Notes: generated from the letters alone by a model not told the origin. 64,000 nt of DNA from Lactiplantibacillus nangangensis (GCF_005405065.1 NZ_BJDI01000002.1:1-64000); one strand, 5' to 3'; shown: positions 51,311-61,232, counted from the first letter of the stretch. Numbers and translations: made by a program.

Positions 51311-53068
51311 ATGCACAAAAAAGGTTGGTTGACTACGATTGTCCTCGTCATTTTGCTTGCAATCGGTAGTTTTTATGGCTATCAACACCAGCAAAATTCC
51401 TCAACGAGTTCCTCATCTTCGAGTGCAACAGTTACAACGAGCAAAGTGCGTTCGGCCGCAGCCACGACGAAGGACATCAATACTCGGTTAGTCGATACTG
51501 AGATCAAGGCGCAGAGTTCGGTTACGACCGCGTTAAAGCAGGCAGCGGCCGATTCGAGTTATACGTTGGACAATATCTATACTAAGGTCAATCCTTATGG
51601 TGTCTCGCCCTTGTCAGCGGTCGCAATTTTTAAGACGACTAAAGCGGCCAAAGTGAGTTATACCGTGGTTGGTAAGTCTAAAGGGACCTCGATTACGAAC
51701 AGTGAGAGTACCTATTCGACGAGCCATAATTTAACAATTCTAGGTTTGTATGCTGGTTACAATAACACCGTCAAGTTGACCGTGACGTACAAAGACGGGA
51801 CCAAGGCGACTAAGACGATTCGGTTGCAGACGGCAAAATTACCGTCATCATTAGCTAGCGTTAAAATCAATGTGACTAAGGCTAATAAGTCTAAGATGGC
51901 GCTTGGAACCGGCAATTCGAAGCTGACCTTTATGGTTCGGACCACCATTTCTGGCAAAAATCAATCTAAGAACTATAGTTTTGGGATTGACGCTGACGGG
52001 GCAATTCGTTGGGTGACGACCAAACCGACGTCACATATTTTCAAACAGTTAACGAACGGTCACTTGCTAATTTGGACTAAATCAAAGGCAAGTAATTCTT
52101 ATTTTGATGAGTTGGTCGAGATGGATTACACCGGGAAAGTCTACAAAACCTATAAATTTAATCATAAATCGTGGGGAAAAGCGGCGGGTTCTAAGAAACA
52201 GAATCATAACCAAGTCCACCATGATGTGACTGAGTTACCAAATGGCGATTTAATTGCAACAGTGTCGGATGGTAGCCGGACTTATGTGGAAGATACGATG
52301 ATCGTGATTTCACACCGAACTGGTAAAATCATCAAAGTGATCAATATGAAGAATATTTTGCCATCGAAATTCTATACACACTACAATGCGACGAGCTCGA
52401 GTAAATATATGGGTAAACGGGATTGGTTCCACGAAAATTCAGTTTATTATGATCAGACGGATAATAGTTTGATTATTTCTAGTCGAAATCAGAATTTGGT
52501 GATGAAGATTGATTACAAGACACAAAAAATCAAGTGGATTCTGTCTGGTAAGAAACGGTCGGCATGGCCGAAAGCCTATCGGAAGTACTTGCTCAAAGCA
52601 AGCGGCAAGATTTCTTGGCCAGGTGGGCAACATGCGGCAATCGTCGATCCAACAACTTTAGGCAATCAAAGTGCACTTAAACTATTGATCTTTAACAATA
52701 ATATTGCGGTCGGTGACACTAAGACTTCTCTAAAGGCGTCTTCTGGGAAGTATTCGGAAGGTGTCGAATACAAAATCAATGAGAAGACTAAGACCATTAA
52801 ACAAGTCGGCGCTTATGGGAAATCATTAGGTAAAGCTAATTTTGCTAACATTATTGGCTCAAATCGTTATTTGAGTGCTGCCAATCGGTTGATCGACTTT
52901 GGTTGGCTGGACGGTGGTAAAGCCGCAAATGTGATTGAATATGACACGCAGACGAAACAGGAAGTTTTTAATGTCAAATTGAGCAATTTAGGTTCAGGTG
53001 GCTATGTTTATCGTTCCGAACGTTTCTCGCTATATCCAACTAAGCACAGTTACGGGGTTAATGAATAG
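51311..53068 (+). CDS. Exported arylsulfate sulfotransferase (AssT family)
   Basis: 585 residues. A signal anchor (GWLTTIVLVILLAIGSFYGY) and a Ser-rich linker precede an N-terminal beta domain and a six-bladed propeller of the Arylsulfotrans family. Catalytic residues of E. coli AssT have clear counterparts: the His in HHDVTELPNGD, the His in DWFHENSVYY, the Arg in ISSRNQNLV and the His in GGQHAAIVD, the last being the sulfo-accepting His. AssT enzymes move sulfate from one phenol sulfate to another phenol outside the cell, without PAPS. There are no Cys residues, unlike the disulfide-bearing E. coli enzyme. The ATG at 51311 follows AAGGAAGG. It lies 170 nt after the phosphoesterase gene and ends at a strong terminator. 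Confidence 0.9.
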   Translation: MHKKGWLTTIVLVILLAIGSFYGYQHQQNSSTSSSSSSATVTTSKVRSAAATTKDINTRLVDTEIKAQSSVTTALKQAAADSSYTLDNIYTKVNPYGVSPLSAVAIFKTTKAAKVSYTVVGKSKGTSITNSESTYSTSHNLTILGLYAGYNNTVKLTVTYKDGTKATKTIRLQTAKLPSSLASVKINVTKANKSKMALGTGNSKLTFMVRTTISGKNQSKNYSFGIDADGAIRWVTTKPTSHIFKQLTNGHLLIWTKSKASNSYFDELVEMDYTGKVYKTYKFNHKSWGKAAGSKKQNHNQVHHDVTELPNGDLIATVSDGSRTYVEDTMIVISHRTGKIIKVINMKNILPSKFYTHYNATSSSKYMGKRDWFHENSVYYDQTDNSLIISSRNQNLVMKIDYKTQKIKWILSGKKRSAWPKAYRKYLLKASGKISWPGGQHAAIVDPTTLGNQSALKLLIFNNNIAVGDTKTSLKASSGKYSEGVEYKINEKTKTIKQVGAYGKSLGKANFANIIGSNRYLSAANRLIDFGWLDGGKAANVIEYDTQTKQEVFNVKLSNLGSGGYVYRSERFSLYPTKHSYGVNE

Positions 53069-53100
53069 TTCACTGAAGACTAAACTGAAAAATCGATAAG

Positions 53101-53147
53101 ATAAGCATTCAGAAATTATTTTAGAATTTCTGAATGCTTATTTTTTT
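53101..53147 (+). terminator. Intrinsic terminator after the AssT gene
   Basis: A 17-bp perfect stem, AAGCATTCAGAAATT with AATTTCTGAATGCTT, followed by seven Ts; one of the strongest in the window. Confidence 0.9.
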
Positions 53148-53418
53148 ACGCCGTGTAAAGGACCAACCAACGCTTTCGTAAAAAGATTTCAACCAATACC
53201 CCCGAAATCGTCATAGTCGCCGAATTGTGACAATTTATGGCTGAATTGTTTCACACCGTGTCGCTAATTTAGTCACATTTCAAGTTTAAACTTAATGACA
53301 TGTTGGTAAGCAAGTTAAGTGACTAATAATCATGATGGTCACGACCAAGTGCTTGCGCGTTGACCGCCAACGCCCACAACATTGATTCAGCAGATTTTAA
53401 TATTGGAGTGAAACGTCT
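53148..53418 (+). promoter_or_regulatory. Promoter region of the sulfate-type permease with dyad
   Basis: No gene. An imperfect inverted repeat TGTGACAATT (about 53226-53235) / AATTGTTTCACA (53244-53255) lies about 170 nt before the start. A block GTCGCTAATTTAGTCACATTT (53262 on) resembles GTCACGATTTAATCACATTT near 46684, upstream of the sulfotransferase gene, so the two ends of the cassette may share a regulator. Confidence 0.4.
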
Positions 53419-55194
53419 ATGACCGTAAAAATTGCAGTTGTTTTAATCACGCTATTGGTGACGTTTGTCTTGATGGCAATGGAAATCACCACCCCAAATG
53501 CCGTCATTTTGTGTGCGTTGAGCTTCTTGATGTTCGTGGGTATTTTATCGCCAACCGATGCACTGGCTGGCTTTGCAAATGATGGCCTCGCAACGATTGC
53601 CTTGATGTATATCGTGGCCTATGCGATTGCCAAAAGTGATTTAATCACGCGGTTGTTTAATCGTATTTTAGGAAATGGCAAGAATGAACGGGTCTCTTTA
53701 TTGAAACTATTAGCAACGGTGAGCTTGATCTCGCCATTTATGAATAATACGCCGATTGTGTCCACATTGACGCCGATGGTTCAACGTTGGTGCAAACAGA
53801 AGGGACTGGCCGTTTCGAAATTTTTGATTCCGTTATCCTATGCCACCATTCTAAGCGGCCTGTTGACGGTATTAGGGACGTCCACAAATTTAGTGGCGCA
53901 AGGGTTGCTCTCAAAATATCATCTGAAACAATTTGGGACGTTTGACTTAGCAATTGTAGGGATTCCGATTACGATTGTCGGCTTGGTCTACTTACTAACA
54001 GTCGGTTACAAATTGTTACCGACTTATCATGGCAGCTCGGTGGATGAGGTCATGGCCGAGCCCAATAATTATTTGATTGAAATGTCCATTGGGCCGGACT
54101 TTGACTATTTGAATCAGACCGTAGCGGATGCTAAGCTGCGACATTTAAACAATGTCTTTTTAGCAGCGATTAATCGACGGGGTGACCCCATCGTCCCAGT
54201 CACTGATGGCACGATTTTACGGCTACGCGATCGCCTCTATTTCACTGGGGCAGTCGACTGTATTCAAGACTTATTGCAAATTAAGGGCTTAATTCCAAGT
54301 ACTGAGAAAATCGATATGGCGGATGTCACAAGTGATCGTGCCCGCTTAGTCGAGATCTCGATTCCAGACAATTCTAGTTTGATCAATCAAACCGTTAAGT
54401 CCGCGCAATTTCGGCGGGTATATGGAAGTGTTATTGTTGCCATTTAGCGTAATTCGGTCCGGTTGCACGATCAGATCGGTCACATTGCATTAAAAGGTGG
54501 TGACAATCTGGTTGCTATTACCAATAATGAGCCAGCTCAGTTAGAAACGATGCCCGATTTACACGTGTTCAATGTCCAAACGGTTCAAAGCAGTCACAAA
54601 AATTATCGCGATTTTTTACCAATTTTATTATTGGTTGTGACGATTATTATTTCAACGTTGGGCCTTGTGGATCTGTTTGTTGGACTAGCCGCGACTTGTG
54701 TCATTCTGTTTGTCACAAAATGTGTCAGCGTCAGCGACATTGTCAAAGCAGTCGATATGAATGTGTTATTCTTAGTGGCCAGCAGTTATGGTCTGGGACT
54801 GGCAATGTCCAATGTGGGGGCGGACAAATATATTGCGAAAGCCATGGTTGCTGTGGCCGGAACTTCGGCACCGTTGATCTATATGTTTCTACTATACTTT
54901 ATAACTAATTTTTTGACGGCCATCCTCTCAAATGCGGCGGCAATTTCATTGATGTTTCCAATCGTGATCTCGGCGGCAGATATTGTCAATTTGCCGGTGA
55001 TGGTGTTAGTCATGCTGATTACGATTGCCGCGACGGCCGACTTTTCAACGCCCATCGGTTATCAAACAAATCTGATCGTCTATGGTCCCGGACATTATAA
55101 ATTCACGGATTACTTTAAAGTTGGGATTCCACTCAACTTAATCTGTATGGTGATTTGTGTTCTTGTCACTTATTACGCTTATATGGTTGCCTAA
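53419..55194 (+). pseudogene. SLC13/DASS-type anion permease (probable sulfate permease) interrupted by one TAG
   Basis: One frame of 591 codons with an internal TAG at 54445-54447. The upstream part (342 residues) has CitMHS-type helices with SPFMNNTPIVSTLTPMV and ILSGLLTVLGTSTNLVAQG, the two re-entrant anion-site hairpins, then TrkA_C (RCK_C) domains (LIEMSIGPDFDYLNQTVADA and ARLVEISIPDNSSLINQTVK). The TAG falls in the second RCK_C, at VAI[stop]RNS where a Gln (CAG) is likely. The rest (243 residues) completes that domain and carries the last helices with TAILSNAAAISLMFP and FSTPIGYQTNLIVYGPG. Such SAC1/SLT-like carriers take up sulfate, fitting the cassette. As written the protein is truncated unless the TAG is read through. 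Confidence 0.8.
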
Positions 55195-55208
55195 CTCATT
55201 GAAGTGAA

Positions 55209-55245
55209 ACTGACTTGCTGAATGCTAGCATGAGTCAGTCTTTTT
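55209..55245 (+). terminator. Intrinsic terminator
   Basis: ACTGACTTGCT pairs with the GAGTCAGT side (AGCATGAGTCAGT), followed by TTTTT. Confidence 0.7.
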
Positions 55246-55412
55246 GTGTCAGTGGGCTGGTCGATATTACAGAATAATTACTTTTATATTTCGCGAGTAA
55301 ATTACTAGTATTGCAGTGGTAAAGTTGTTATACTAACAAAGTTTGCTTGGGAACTGACGGGAAAGAAAACGGTTACCAAGTGGCGAGTTGACTTAACGAA
55401 AGGAGTGTAAAA

Positions 55413-56804
55413 ATGAATGATTTAACGAAGGGGAACCCGTTAAAACTAATCTTTTGGTTTACGATTCCATTATTAATCGGAAATATTTTTCAACAATTTT
55501 ATAGCTTATCTGACACTTTGATTGTCGGCCAAACGTTGGGCGTGAAAGCCTTAGCGGCGGTCGGATCAACCGGGAGTGTGCAATTTTTAATTATTGGCTT
55601 TGCCCAAGGCTTAACGGCTGGATTGTCAATCCTGACCGCGCAACACTACGGCGCCAAGGATTTTAAAGGCGTCCGGCGTAGTTTTGCCATCAGTATCGTG
55701 ATTAGTTTAATTGTTGGGATTATTTTAACGATTATTTCTTTAATTTTTGTTGACCACATCTTAGTGTTAATGCAGACGCCAAAGGATATTATTGACGATG
55801 CGCGAACCTTCTTACAAATCATGTTGGGCGGGATGTTAGCGCCAATTGCGTTTAACCTATTATCCAACATCATTCGTGCGCTCGGGGATAGTCGGACGCC
55901 ATTGTGGTTTTTGATCGTGAGTTCGTTGATTAATATTGGTTTGGAATTGCTCTTTATTTTAGGCTTTCACTGGGGCATTGCGGGTGCCGGTTGGGCCACG
56001 ATTTTGGCACAACTGATTGCTACCTTAATGTGCGTTGTTTATATCATTGCACGCGTGCCAATTTTGCACATTGGTCGGCGGCATTTCAAATTACGGCGGC
56101 TTGAAGTTGGGGCTCACTTAAAGGTCGGGCTACCCATGGCATTTCAAATGTCAATCATTGCGATTGGGACAATCGTGTTGCAAGCGGCTTTAAATAGTTT
56201 GGGAACCAATTCAGTGGCCGCCACGACAGCGGCCCAAAAGATTGACCAAGTGGCGACGCAACCTTTAATGTCCTTCGGGGTGACGATGGCGACCTTTGCG
56301 GCTCAGAATTTTGGTGCGCATAAATATGACCGTATCGTCAAAGGGGTCAAACAAACGATGTGGTTGTCTGGTAGTTTCAGTGTCGCAGCCGGTTTAATTG
56401 AAATTATTTGGGGCAAACAATTGGTTGGCTTATTCGTCGGCCACCAAGATATGGCCGTCCTGAATTTATCACAAACGTATTTTAATGTTATTGGAAGTAC
56501 TTATATCTTATTATCTATGTTATTTATTATGCGGAACACGCTTCAAGGCTTGGGTCGTTCTGCAATTCCAACCCTGGCAGGGGCTGCCGAACTGTTTATG
56601 CGGGTCTTTGCGGCTTTGATCATGGTCAAGTTGCTCGGCTACACCGGGGCTTGCTCATCTGAACCGTTAGCTTGGCTAGGGTCATGTGCGGTCTTGTTAC
56701 CGGCTTATATTAAAGCGGTGCGTGAGTTACGCCATTTAGCCCGGGCTGAAGCGCATAATCAAGTTAAGACGGCGCCAGTCATGGAAGCTTCCGTAAAAAA
56801 CTAA
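55413..56804 (+). CDS. MATE-family efflux transporter
   Basis: Cation-coupled multidrug exporter, 463 residues, 12 helices in two halves. Both halves have MATE motifs: FTIPLLIGNIFQQFYSLSDT and TLIVGQTLGVKALAAVGSTG in the first, VGLPMAFQMSIIAIGTIVLQ and MSFGVTMATFAAQNFGAHKY in the second. It follows a TATACT -10 (about 55329) and a strong GAAAGGAG ribosome site. It stands after the sulfate permease terminator, so it is not part of the cassette operon. Substrate unknown. Confidence 0.92.
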   Translation: MNDLTKGNPLKLIFWFTIPLLIGNIFQQFYSLSDTLIVGQTLGVKALAAVGSTGSVQFLIIGFAQGLTAGLSILTAQHYGAKDFKGVRRSFAISIVISLIVGIILTIISLIFVDHILVLMQTPKDIIDDARTFLQIMLGGMLAPIAFNLLSNIIRALGDSRTPLWFLIVSSLINIGLELLFILGFHWGIAGAGWATILAQLIATLMCVVYIIARVPILHIGRRHFKLRRLEVGAHLKVGLPMAFQMSIIAIGTIVLQAALNSLGTNSVAATTAAQKIDQVATQPLMSFGVTMATFAAQNFGAHKYDRIVKGVKQTMWLSGSFSVAAGLIEIIWGKQLVGLFVGHQDMAVLNLSQTYFNVIGSTYILLSMLFIMRNTLQGLGRSAIPTLAGAAELFMRVFAALIMVKLLGYTGACSSEPLAWLGSCAVLLPAYIKAVRELRHLARAEAHNQVKTAPVMEASVKN

Positions 56805-56873
56805 GAATTTCACTTGCAACTGAAGGTTATCTTTGATAATATTTGTTATCAATTTGAATGAAGGAGATTTCTA

Positions 56874-57119
56874 ATGGCTGTAGAATTAAAAATTGGCGAT
56901 TACGTCCAAGGTAAAAAATTTGCTTCACTTGAACATGATTTTAAAGGTGAAATCGAAAAAGTTTATGAAAACTCAGTTCTGATTTTAATTAAAGAATTTA
57001 CGAAGTCTGATGAACCAATCGTGAACGAATACAATCATCGTGCCGTTGTTCGCAAGGCGGATGCTAAGATGATCAAGGCTGCACCAGCGCCAGTTGAAGT
57101 TCCAGAACCAGAAGCATAA
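56874..57119 (+). CDS. DUF2187-family small protein (KOW-like)
   Basis: An 81-residue protein; KIGDYVQGKKFASLEHDFKGEIEKVYENSVL is the DUF2187 pattern (ends shown in separate parts as KIGDYVQGKKF and DFKGEIEKVYENSVLI), a single KOW/SH3-like barrel, followed by YNHRAVVRKADAKMI and a Pro/Ala/Glu tail. Function is unknown in this family. AAGGAG lies at proper spacing. It ends 62 nt before tRNA-Gly with no terminator between. Confidence 0.8.
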   Translation: MAVELKIGDYVQGKKFASLEHDFKGEIEKVYENSVLILIKEFTKSDEPIVNEYNHRAVVRKADAKMIKAAPAPVEVPEPEA

Positions 57120-57180
57120 TTTTTTAAATTTAACGATGACAAGGCAGAAAATATATGCTATACTATTTTCTGTTGTCAAT

Positions 57181-57251
57181 GCGGGTGTAGTTTAGTGGTA
57201 AAATACAAGCTTCCCAAGCTTGAGTCGCGAGTCCGATTCTCGTCACCCGCT
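57181..57251 (+). tRNA. tRNA-Gly (CCC)
   Basis: 71-nt cloverleaf: acceptor GCGGGTG/CACCCGC, D arm GTTT..AAAT, anticodon stem CAAGC/GCTTG with loop TTCCCAA giving CCC, T arm GCGAGTCCGATTCTCGT. It reads GGG. CCA is not encoded. A TATACT-type -10 lies at about 57160. Confidence 0.95.
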
Positions 57252-57338
57252 TAAATTTCAATTCGGCAAACTAGTAACTTGGCAGTCAGGTTACTAGTTT
57301 TTTTGTGCCGTTTTTCTAACTGAGGAGTGTGAATTGAC

Positions 57339-57797
57339 ATGCAGTTTGAAGGTTATCAGTTTGATGAATTAACACCACGGCAATTACAGGGCATCTATAA
57401 ATTGCGGGTGGCAATCTTTGTGGTGGAACAAAATTGTGCGTACCAAGAAGTTGATGATACTGATTTAATAGCCACTCACTTACTAGGAACAGATTCGGCT
57501 GGACAGTTGATGGCTTATGCGCGTCTAATGCGTGAACCAAACAATCAGGCGCGGTTTGGCCGAGTCATTGTCAGTCAAGCCGCACGTGGTCAGGGGAATG
57601 GACAGGCATTGATTATCGAAGCCATTCGGCAGATTCGAAGCCTTTGGCCGGCGACGACGCAGATCAATATTCAAGCGCAGCATTATTTAGACCGGTTTTA
57701 TCGTTCCTTTGGCTTTACGCCAGTTTCGGCAGTTTACCTAGAAGATGGCATTCCACATCAGGATATGATCTTGAAATTCTCGAATAAGATTTGCTGA
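57339..57797 (+). CDS. GNAT acetyltransferase, ElaA-like
   Basis: 152 residues of the GNAT fold resembling ElaA: FDELTPRQLQGIYKLRVAIF and VVEQNCAYQEVDDTDLIATH are its hallmark N-terminus, then RFGRVIVSQAARGQGNGQAL gives the acetyl-CoA loop (R-x-x-G-x-G/A). Substrate is unknown. It follows tRNA-Gly and has its own terminator. Confidence 0.88.
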   Translation: MQFEGYQFDELTPRQLQGIYKLRVAIFVVEQNCAYQEVDDTDLIATHLLGTDSAGQLMAYARLMREPNNQARFGRVIVSQAARGQGNGQALIIEAIRQIRSLWPATTQINIQAQHYLDRFYRSFGFTPVSAVYLEDGIPHQDMILKFSNKIC

Positions 57798-57826
57798 TTA
57801 GTAGTAGGACCAATTGAATTTGTTAA

Positions 57827-57860
57827 CAAAAATCGTTTTGACTCAAAAACGATTTTTTTG
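57827..57860 (+). terminator. Intrinsic terminator
   Basis: AAAAATCGTTTT pairs with AAAACGATTTTTTT. A small hairpin (CGCTC/GAGCG, about 57877-57894) follows. Confidence 0.8.
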
Positions 57861-57937
57861 TAGACGCAATTAATTGCGCTCGGGCCTACGAGCGGTACAC
57901 TAAATTCAACTAAAGACTGAATCTGGGGGAATAGGTC

Positions 57938-59071
57938 ATGACCGAGACAACACAATGCTTATCAGCAACTGAGATGCAAACGTTGGTGCAGCAACTTAAA
58001 ATGGTGGGCGCAACGGTTAATTTGGAACCAATCGTGCAAGTGACACTCACATTTGAAACTGGTGAGGCAGTCGGTATTCGAGGCACCGCGATCCAAGATT
58101 TAACGTTAGTCCCGAATCGCGCGAGACCAGATGGGGTCAGTCTTGCTGGTTTTCACTTACAATTGGCCACGACAGAACTGGCCGATGCTAGCACAGCGCG
58201 ACTTGCAAAGGCAGCAGATCTCACTCGCTTGACGGTCGTGACCAATCATCAAACGGTCACTTATGCCATCAGTTGGTCACCATTGTCATCCGCACAGACT
58301 GGCAATTTGACTCAGTTTTGTTTGACGACCCCAACGACGCTGACTCTGGCAGCCAAATTGCCACGCTTCTATGATTGGCCAGCCGTCTTGACCGCTGCCT
58401 TGAGCGATGACCATCTGGTGATGATGGCGAAGACCTTGGCAACGGCTGAGTTGACTGAAGGTTGGGCGGCACTTGACTACCTAACTTACTTAAGATACCT
58501 GATCAAGACGATGCAGCGTTATTCAGCGGCGGCAGTGACGAAGTCGTACTTATTAGTTCGGTACTCGCCAACAGCTGTTGACGGGGAAACCTGGGACCCA
58601 GTGATTTTTGACCCGGAGGACGCTGGTGAAGGCGATCATTTCTTTGCCGGCATTGAATTCTTATCCTATCCAGAACTGCTGGCGATGCCGGTCCGCGTCG
58701 AAACGATGGGGCCTTTCTGGGAAGGGATGGCGTGGCTATTTTGGGAGATCTCATTTAATGGCATCGAAGAAGCGGATCGCCGAGCGGCAAGTCAAGAACT
58801 GACGACGGCAATGTCGGAATGCCAAGCGTTCAAGCAAGAATCGAAAAAGTTAGCGGCTTTTCTGGAAGCCTATGCGCAAACACATCCAACCGAAGCACAC
58901 TTAAAGACAACTATTGCCAAGTACTGGCCGCTGACGACTGTTCAGTTACTAAATCAGGACGATTATCCGACGGGGTCAATGGTCCAACGACGTGATCCGA
59001 AACTATGGGCGGCCTTTCAAGCCCAATTTGGCAAGGCTTATCAAGCATTTGATGATCCAACCGTTAATTAA
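57938..59071 (+). CDS. Conserved hypothetical protein
   Basis: A 377-residue soluble protein that I do not recognise. The first 200 residues are beta-strand-rich (IVQVTLTFETGEAVGIRGTA; LTLVPNRARPDGVSLAGFHL; LTVVTNHQTVTYAISWSPLS), the second half helical with many aromatic residues (LDYLTYLRYLIKTMQRYSAA; WEGMAWLFWEISFNGIEEAD). No signal peptide or membrane segment. Acidic overall. The ribosome site GGGGGAATAGG precedes the ATG. It is monocistronic between a terminator and the argS T-box. Confidence 0.65.
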   Translation: MTETTQCLSATEMQTLVQQLKMVGATVNLEPIVQVTLTFETGEAVGIRGTAIQDLTLVPNRARPDGVSLAGFHLQLATTELADASTARLAKAADLTRLTVVTNHQTVTYAISWSPLSSAQTGNLTQFCLTTPTTLTLAAKLPRFYDWPAVLTAALSDDHLVMMAKTLATAELTEGWAALDYLTYLRYLIKTMQRYSAAAVTKSYLLVRYSPTAVDGETWDPVIFDPEDAGEGDHFFAGIEFLSYPELLAMPVRVETMGPFWEGMAWLFWEISFNGIEEADRRAASQELTTAMSECQAFKQESKKLAAFLEAYAQTHPTEAHLKTTIAKYWPLTTVQLLNQDDYPTGSMVQRRDPKLWAAFQAQFGKAYQAFDDPTVN

Positions 59072-59159
59072 GCTGGCCACGATTGGAAAGCAATGATTAC
59101 TCGCGTTAGAACTTGGGGTTGTGACTAGTCAAACTGGTTAAACTCTGTTATACTAACGC

Positions 59160-59370
59160 TTGTTAAAAACTCGTCTAATGAGAAAGAAAAGTAGATTGGT
59201 TAAGCTGTTCAGCGAATCTGGGGTGATGCAAGCCAGGTCAGCAGACTGATTGAAGCGCGCTTTTGAAGACTACAATTTAAATAATAAGTGGATATTATAT
59301 CAATTAGAGTGGTACCGCGGGAATTCTCGTCTCTTACATGTTTTGTTTAATGTGTAGGGGACTTTTTTTG
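59160..59370 (+). promoter_or_regulatory. T-box leader of argS (Arg specifier CGC)
   Basis: T-box core AGAGTGGTACCGCGG (59306-59320) followed by a terminator (CTTACAT / ATGTGTAG, then seven Ts at about 59363-59369). Stem I contains GAAGCGCGC with a likely Arg specifier CGC at 59256-59258. A TATACT -10 sits at 59149-59154. Confidence 0.9.
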
Positions 59371-59405
59371 TCCGGTAACCACCTGTGAACTATTAGGAGG
59401 AAAAC

Positions 59406-61094
59406 ATGGATTACAAACAACAAGTGGCCGCTGCGTTAGCACCAGCACTGCCAGATTTAACGTTAGCCGATATTTTGGCTAAGATCGAACAACCCAAGAC
59501 TTCTAAGCAAGGGGACTTGGCGTTTCCAACGTTTACGTTGGCTAAAACCATGCACAAAGCCCCACAATTGATTGCTGGGGACTTAGTTGAGAAAATTGAT
59601 CAAGCTGGTTTCGAAAAAGTCGTTGCAATGGGACCATACGTTAACTTTTTCTTGAAGAAAGCTGACTTTTCAGCCGATATTTTAAACCAGATCATGACAG
59701 CTGGCGGTCACTTTGGTGATGCCAAGTTAGGCAATGCTGGCCAAGTGCCGATTGATATGTCATCACCAAACATTGCTAAGCCAATTTCAATGGGGCATTT
59801 ACGGTCAACGGTCATTGGGAATTCGTTAGCGAATATCTTGAGAAAAATTGACTATAAGCCTGTTAAAATTAATCACTTAGGTGACTGGGGCACGCAATTT
59901 GGTAAGTTGATCACGGCTTACAAAATGTGGGGGAGCGAAGCTGAAGTTAAGGCTGACCCCATCAATAATTTATTGAAATATTATGTTCGTTTCCATAAAG
60001 AAGACGTTGAACATCCTGAAATGGACGATGAAGCCCGTGAATGGTTCAAAAAGTTGGAAAACGGCGACGAAGAAGCTTTAGCTTTGTGGAAATGGTTCCG
60101 TTCAGAGTCATTGAAAGCTTTCAAAAAAATCTATCAACGTTTGGATATCGAATTCGATTCATTTAAAGGGGAAGCCTTTTACAATGATAAGATGGATGAA
60201 ATCGTTGATATTCTTGAATCAAAAAACTTATTGCATGAGAGTCAAGGTGCTGAAGTTGTTGATTTAAGTAAATACGATTTGAACCCCGCCTTGATCAAGA
60301 AGTCAGATGGCGCGACGTTGTATATCACGCGTGATTTAGCAGCTGCGTTATACCGGAAGCGGACTTACGATTTCGTCCAATCGCTATACGTGGTTGGGAA
60401 CGAACAAACGAACCATTTCAAGCAATTAAAAGCTGTTTTGAAAGAAATGGGCTTTGATTGGTCCGATGAAATTCATCATATTCCATTCGGGTTAATCACT
60501 TCAAATGGGAAGAAGTTGTCGACGCGCAGTGGTCGAGTCATCTTATTGGATAAAGTTTTGGACGATGCGGTGGCTTTAGCTCATCAACAAATCGATCAAA
60601 AAAATCCTGATTTGGCCGACAAAGATGCCGTCGCTGACGCTGTCGGGATTGGTGCGGTCGTTTTCCATGATTTGAAGAATGAACGGATGAATAGTTTTGA
60701 TTTCAACTTGGAAGAAGTTGTCCGTTTTGAAGGTGAAACCGGTCCTTACGTTCAGTACGCTCATGCTCGGGCTGAAAGTATCTTACGGAAAGCTGGTAGT
60801 CCCGTGCTTGCTGCAGACGGGCAAGCTCTGAGTGACCCAGCTGCTTGGGATACCTTGAAGTTGTTGAGTGAATTCCCAGCAACCATCGTTCGTGCAAGCA
60901 ACGAATATGAACCATCAATTATTGCGAAATATGCGATCCATTTGGCAAAAGCCTTTAACAAGTATTATGGTAATACTAAGATTTTAGTTGAAGATGATGA
61001 TTTAACTGCGCGCTTAGCTTTAGTTAAGAGTGTTAGCATCGTCTTGAAGGAAGCATTACGACTCTTAGGGGTTAAAGCACCTGACGAAATGTAG
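59406..61094 (+). CDS. argS: Arginyl-tRNA synthetase
   Basis: Class Ia synthetase for tRNA-Arg, 562 residues. The N-terminal additional domain precedes [20 protein letters not shown], the HIGH-type motif as MGHL; the KMSKS loop is degenerate (GKKLSTRSG), as usual in Arg[16 protein letters not shown] and the C-terminal anticodon-binding helices ending [10 protein letters not shown] are typical. Start ATG follows TTAGGAGGA. It is regulated by the upstream T-box and followed by a terminator. Confidence 0.97.
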   Translation: MDYKQQVAAALAPALPDLTLADILAKIEQPKTSKQGDLAFPTFTLAKTMHKAPQLIAGDLVEKIDQAGFEKVVAMGPYVNFFLKKADFSADILNQIMTAGGHFGDAKLGNAGQVPIDMSSPNIAKPISMGHLRSTVIGNSLANILRKIDYKPVKINHLGDWGTQFGKLITAYKMWGSEAEVKADPINNLLKYYVRFHKEDVEHPEMDDEAREWFKKLENGDEEALALWKWFRSESLKAFKKIYQRLDIEFDSFKGEAFYNDKMDEIVDILESKNLLHESQGAEVVDLSKYDLNPALIKKSDGATLYITRDLAAALYRKRTYDFVQSLYVVGNEQTNHFKQLKAVLKEMGFDWSDEIHHIPFGLITSNGKKLSTRSGRVILLDKVLDDAVALAHQQIDQKNPDLADKDAVADAVGIGAVVFHDLKNERMNSFDFNLEEVVRFEGETGPYVQYAHARAESILRKAGSPVLAADGQALSDPAAWDTLKLLSEFPATIVRASNEYEPSIIAKYAIHLAKAFNKYYGNTKILVEDDDLTARLALVKSVSIVLKEALRLLGVKAPDEM

Positions 61095-61105
61095 GCCATA
61101 AAATT

Positions 61106-61144
61106 AGAGCGACTTAGTCTTAAGTGACGAGGTCGCTCTTTTTT
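61106..61144 (+). terminator. argS intrinsic terminator
   Basis: AGAGCGAC pairs with GTCGCTCT, followed by TTTTTT. Confidence 0.8.
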
Positions 61145-61232
61145 GAGTTGACAGGTTGCAATCGCTTACGTATAGTTAAAACACCTTGGCATAATTGTCT
61201 TGGCAGAAACAGGAAAGCGACGCGATGAAACG

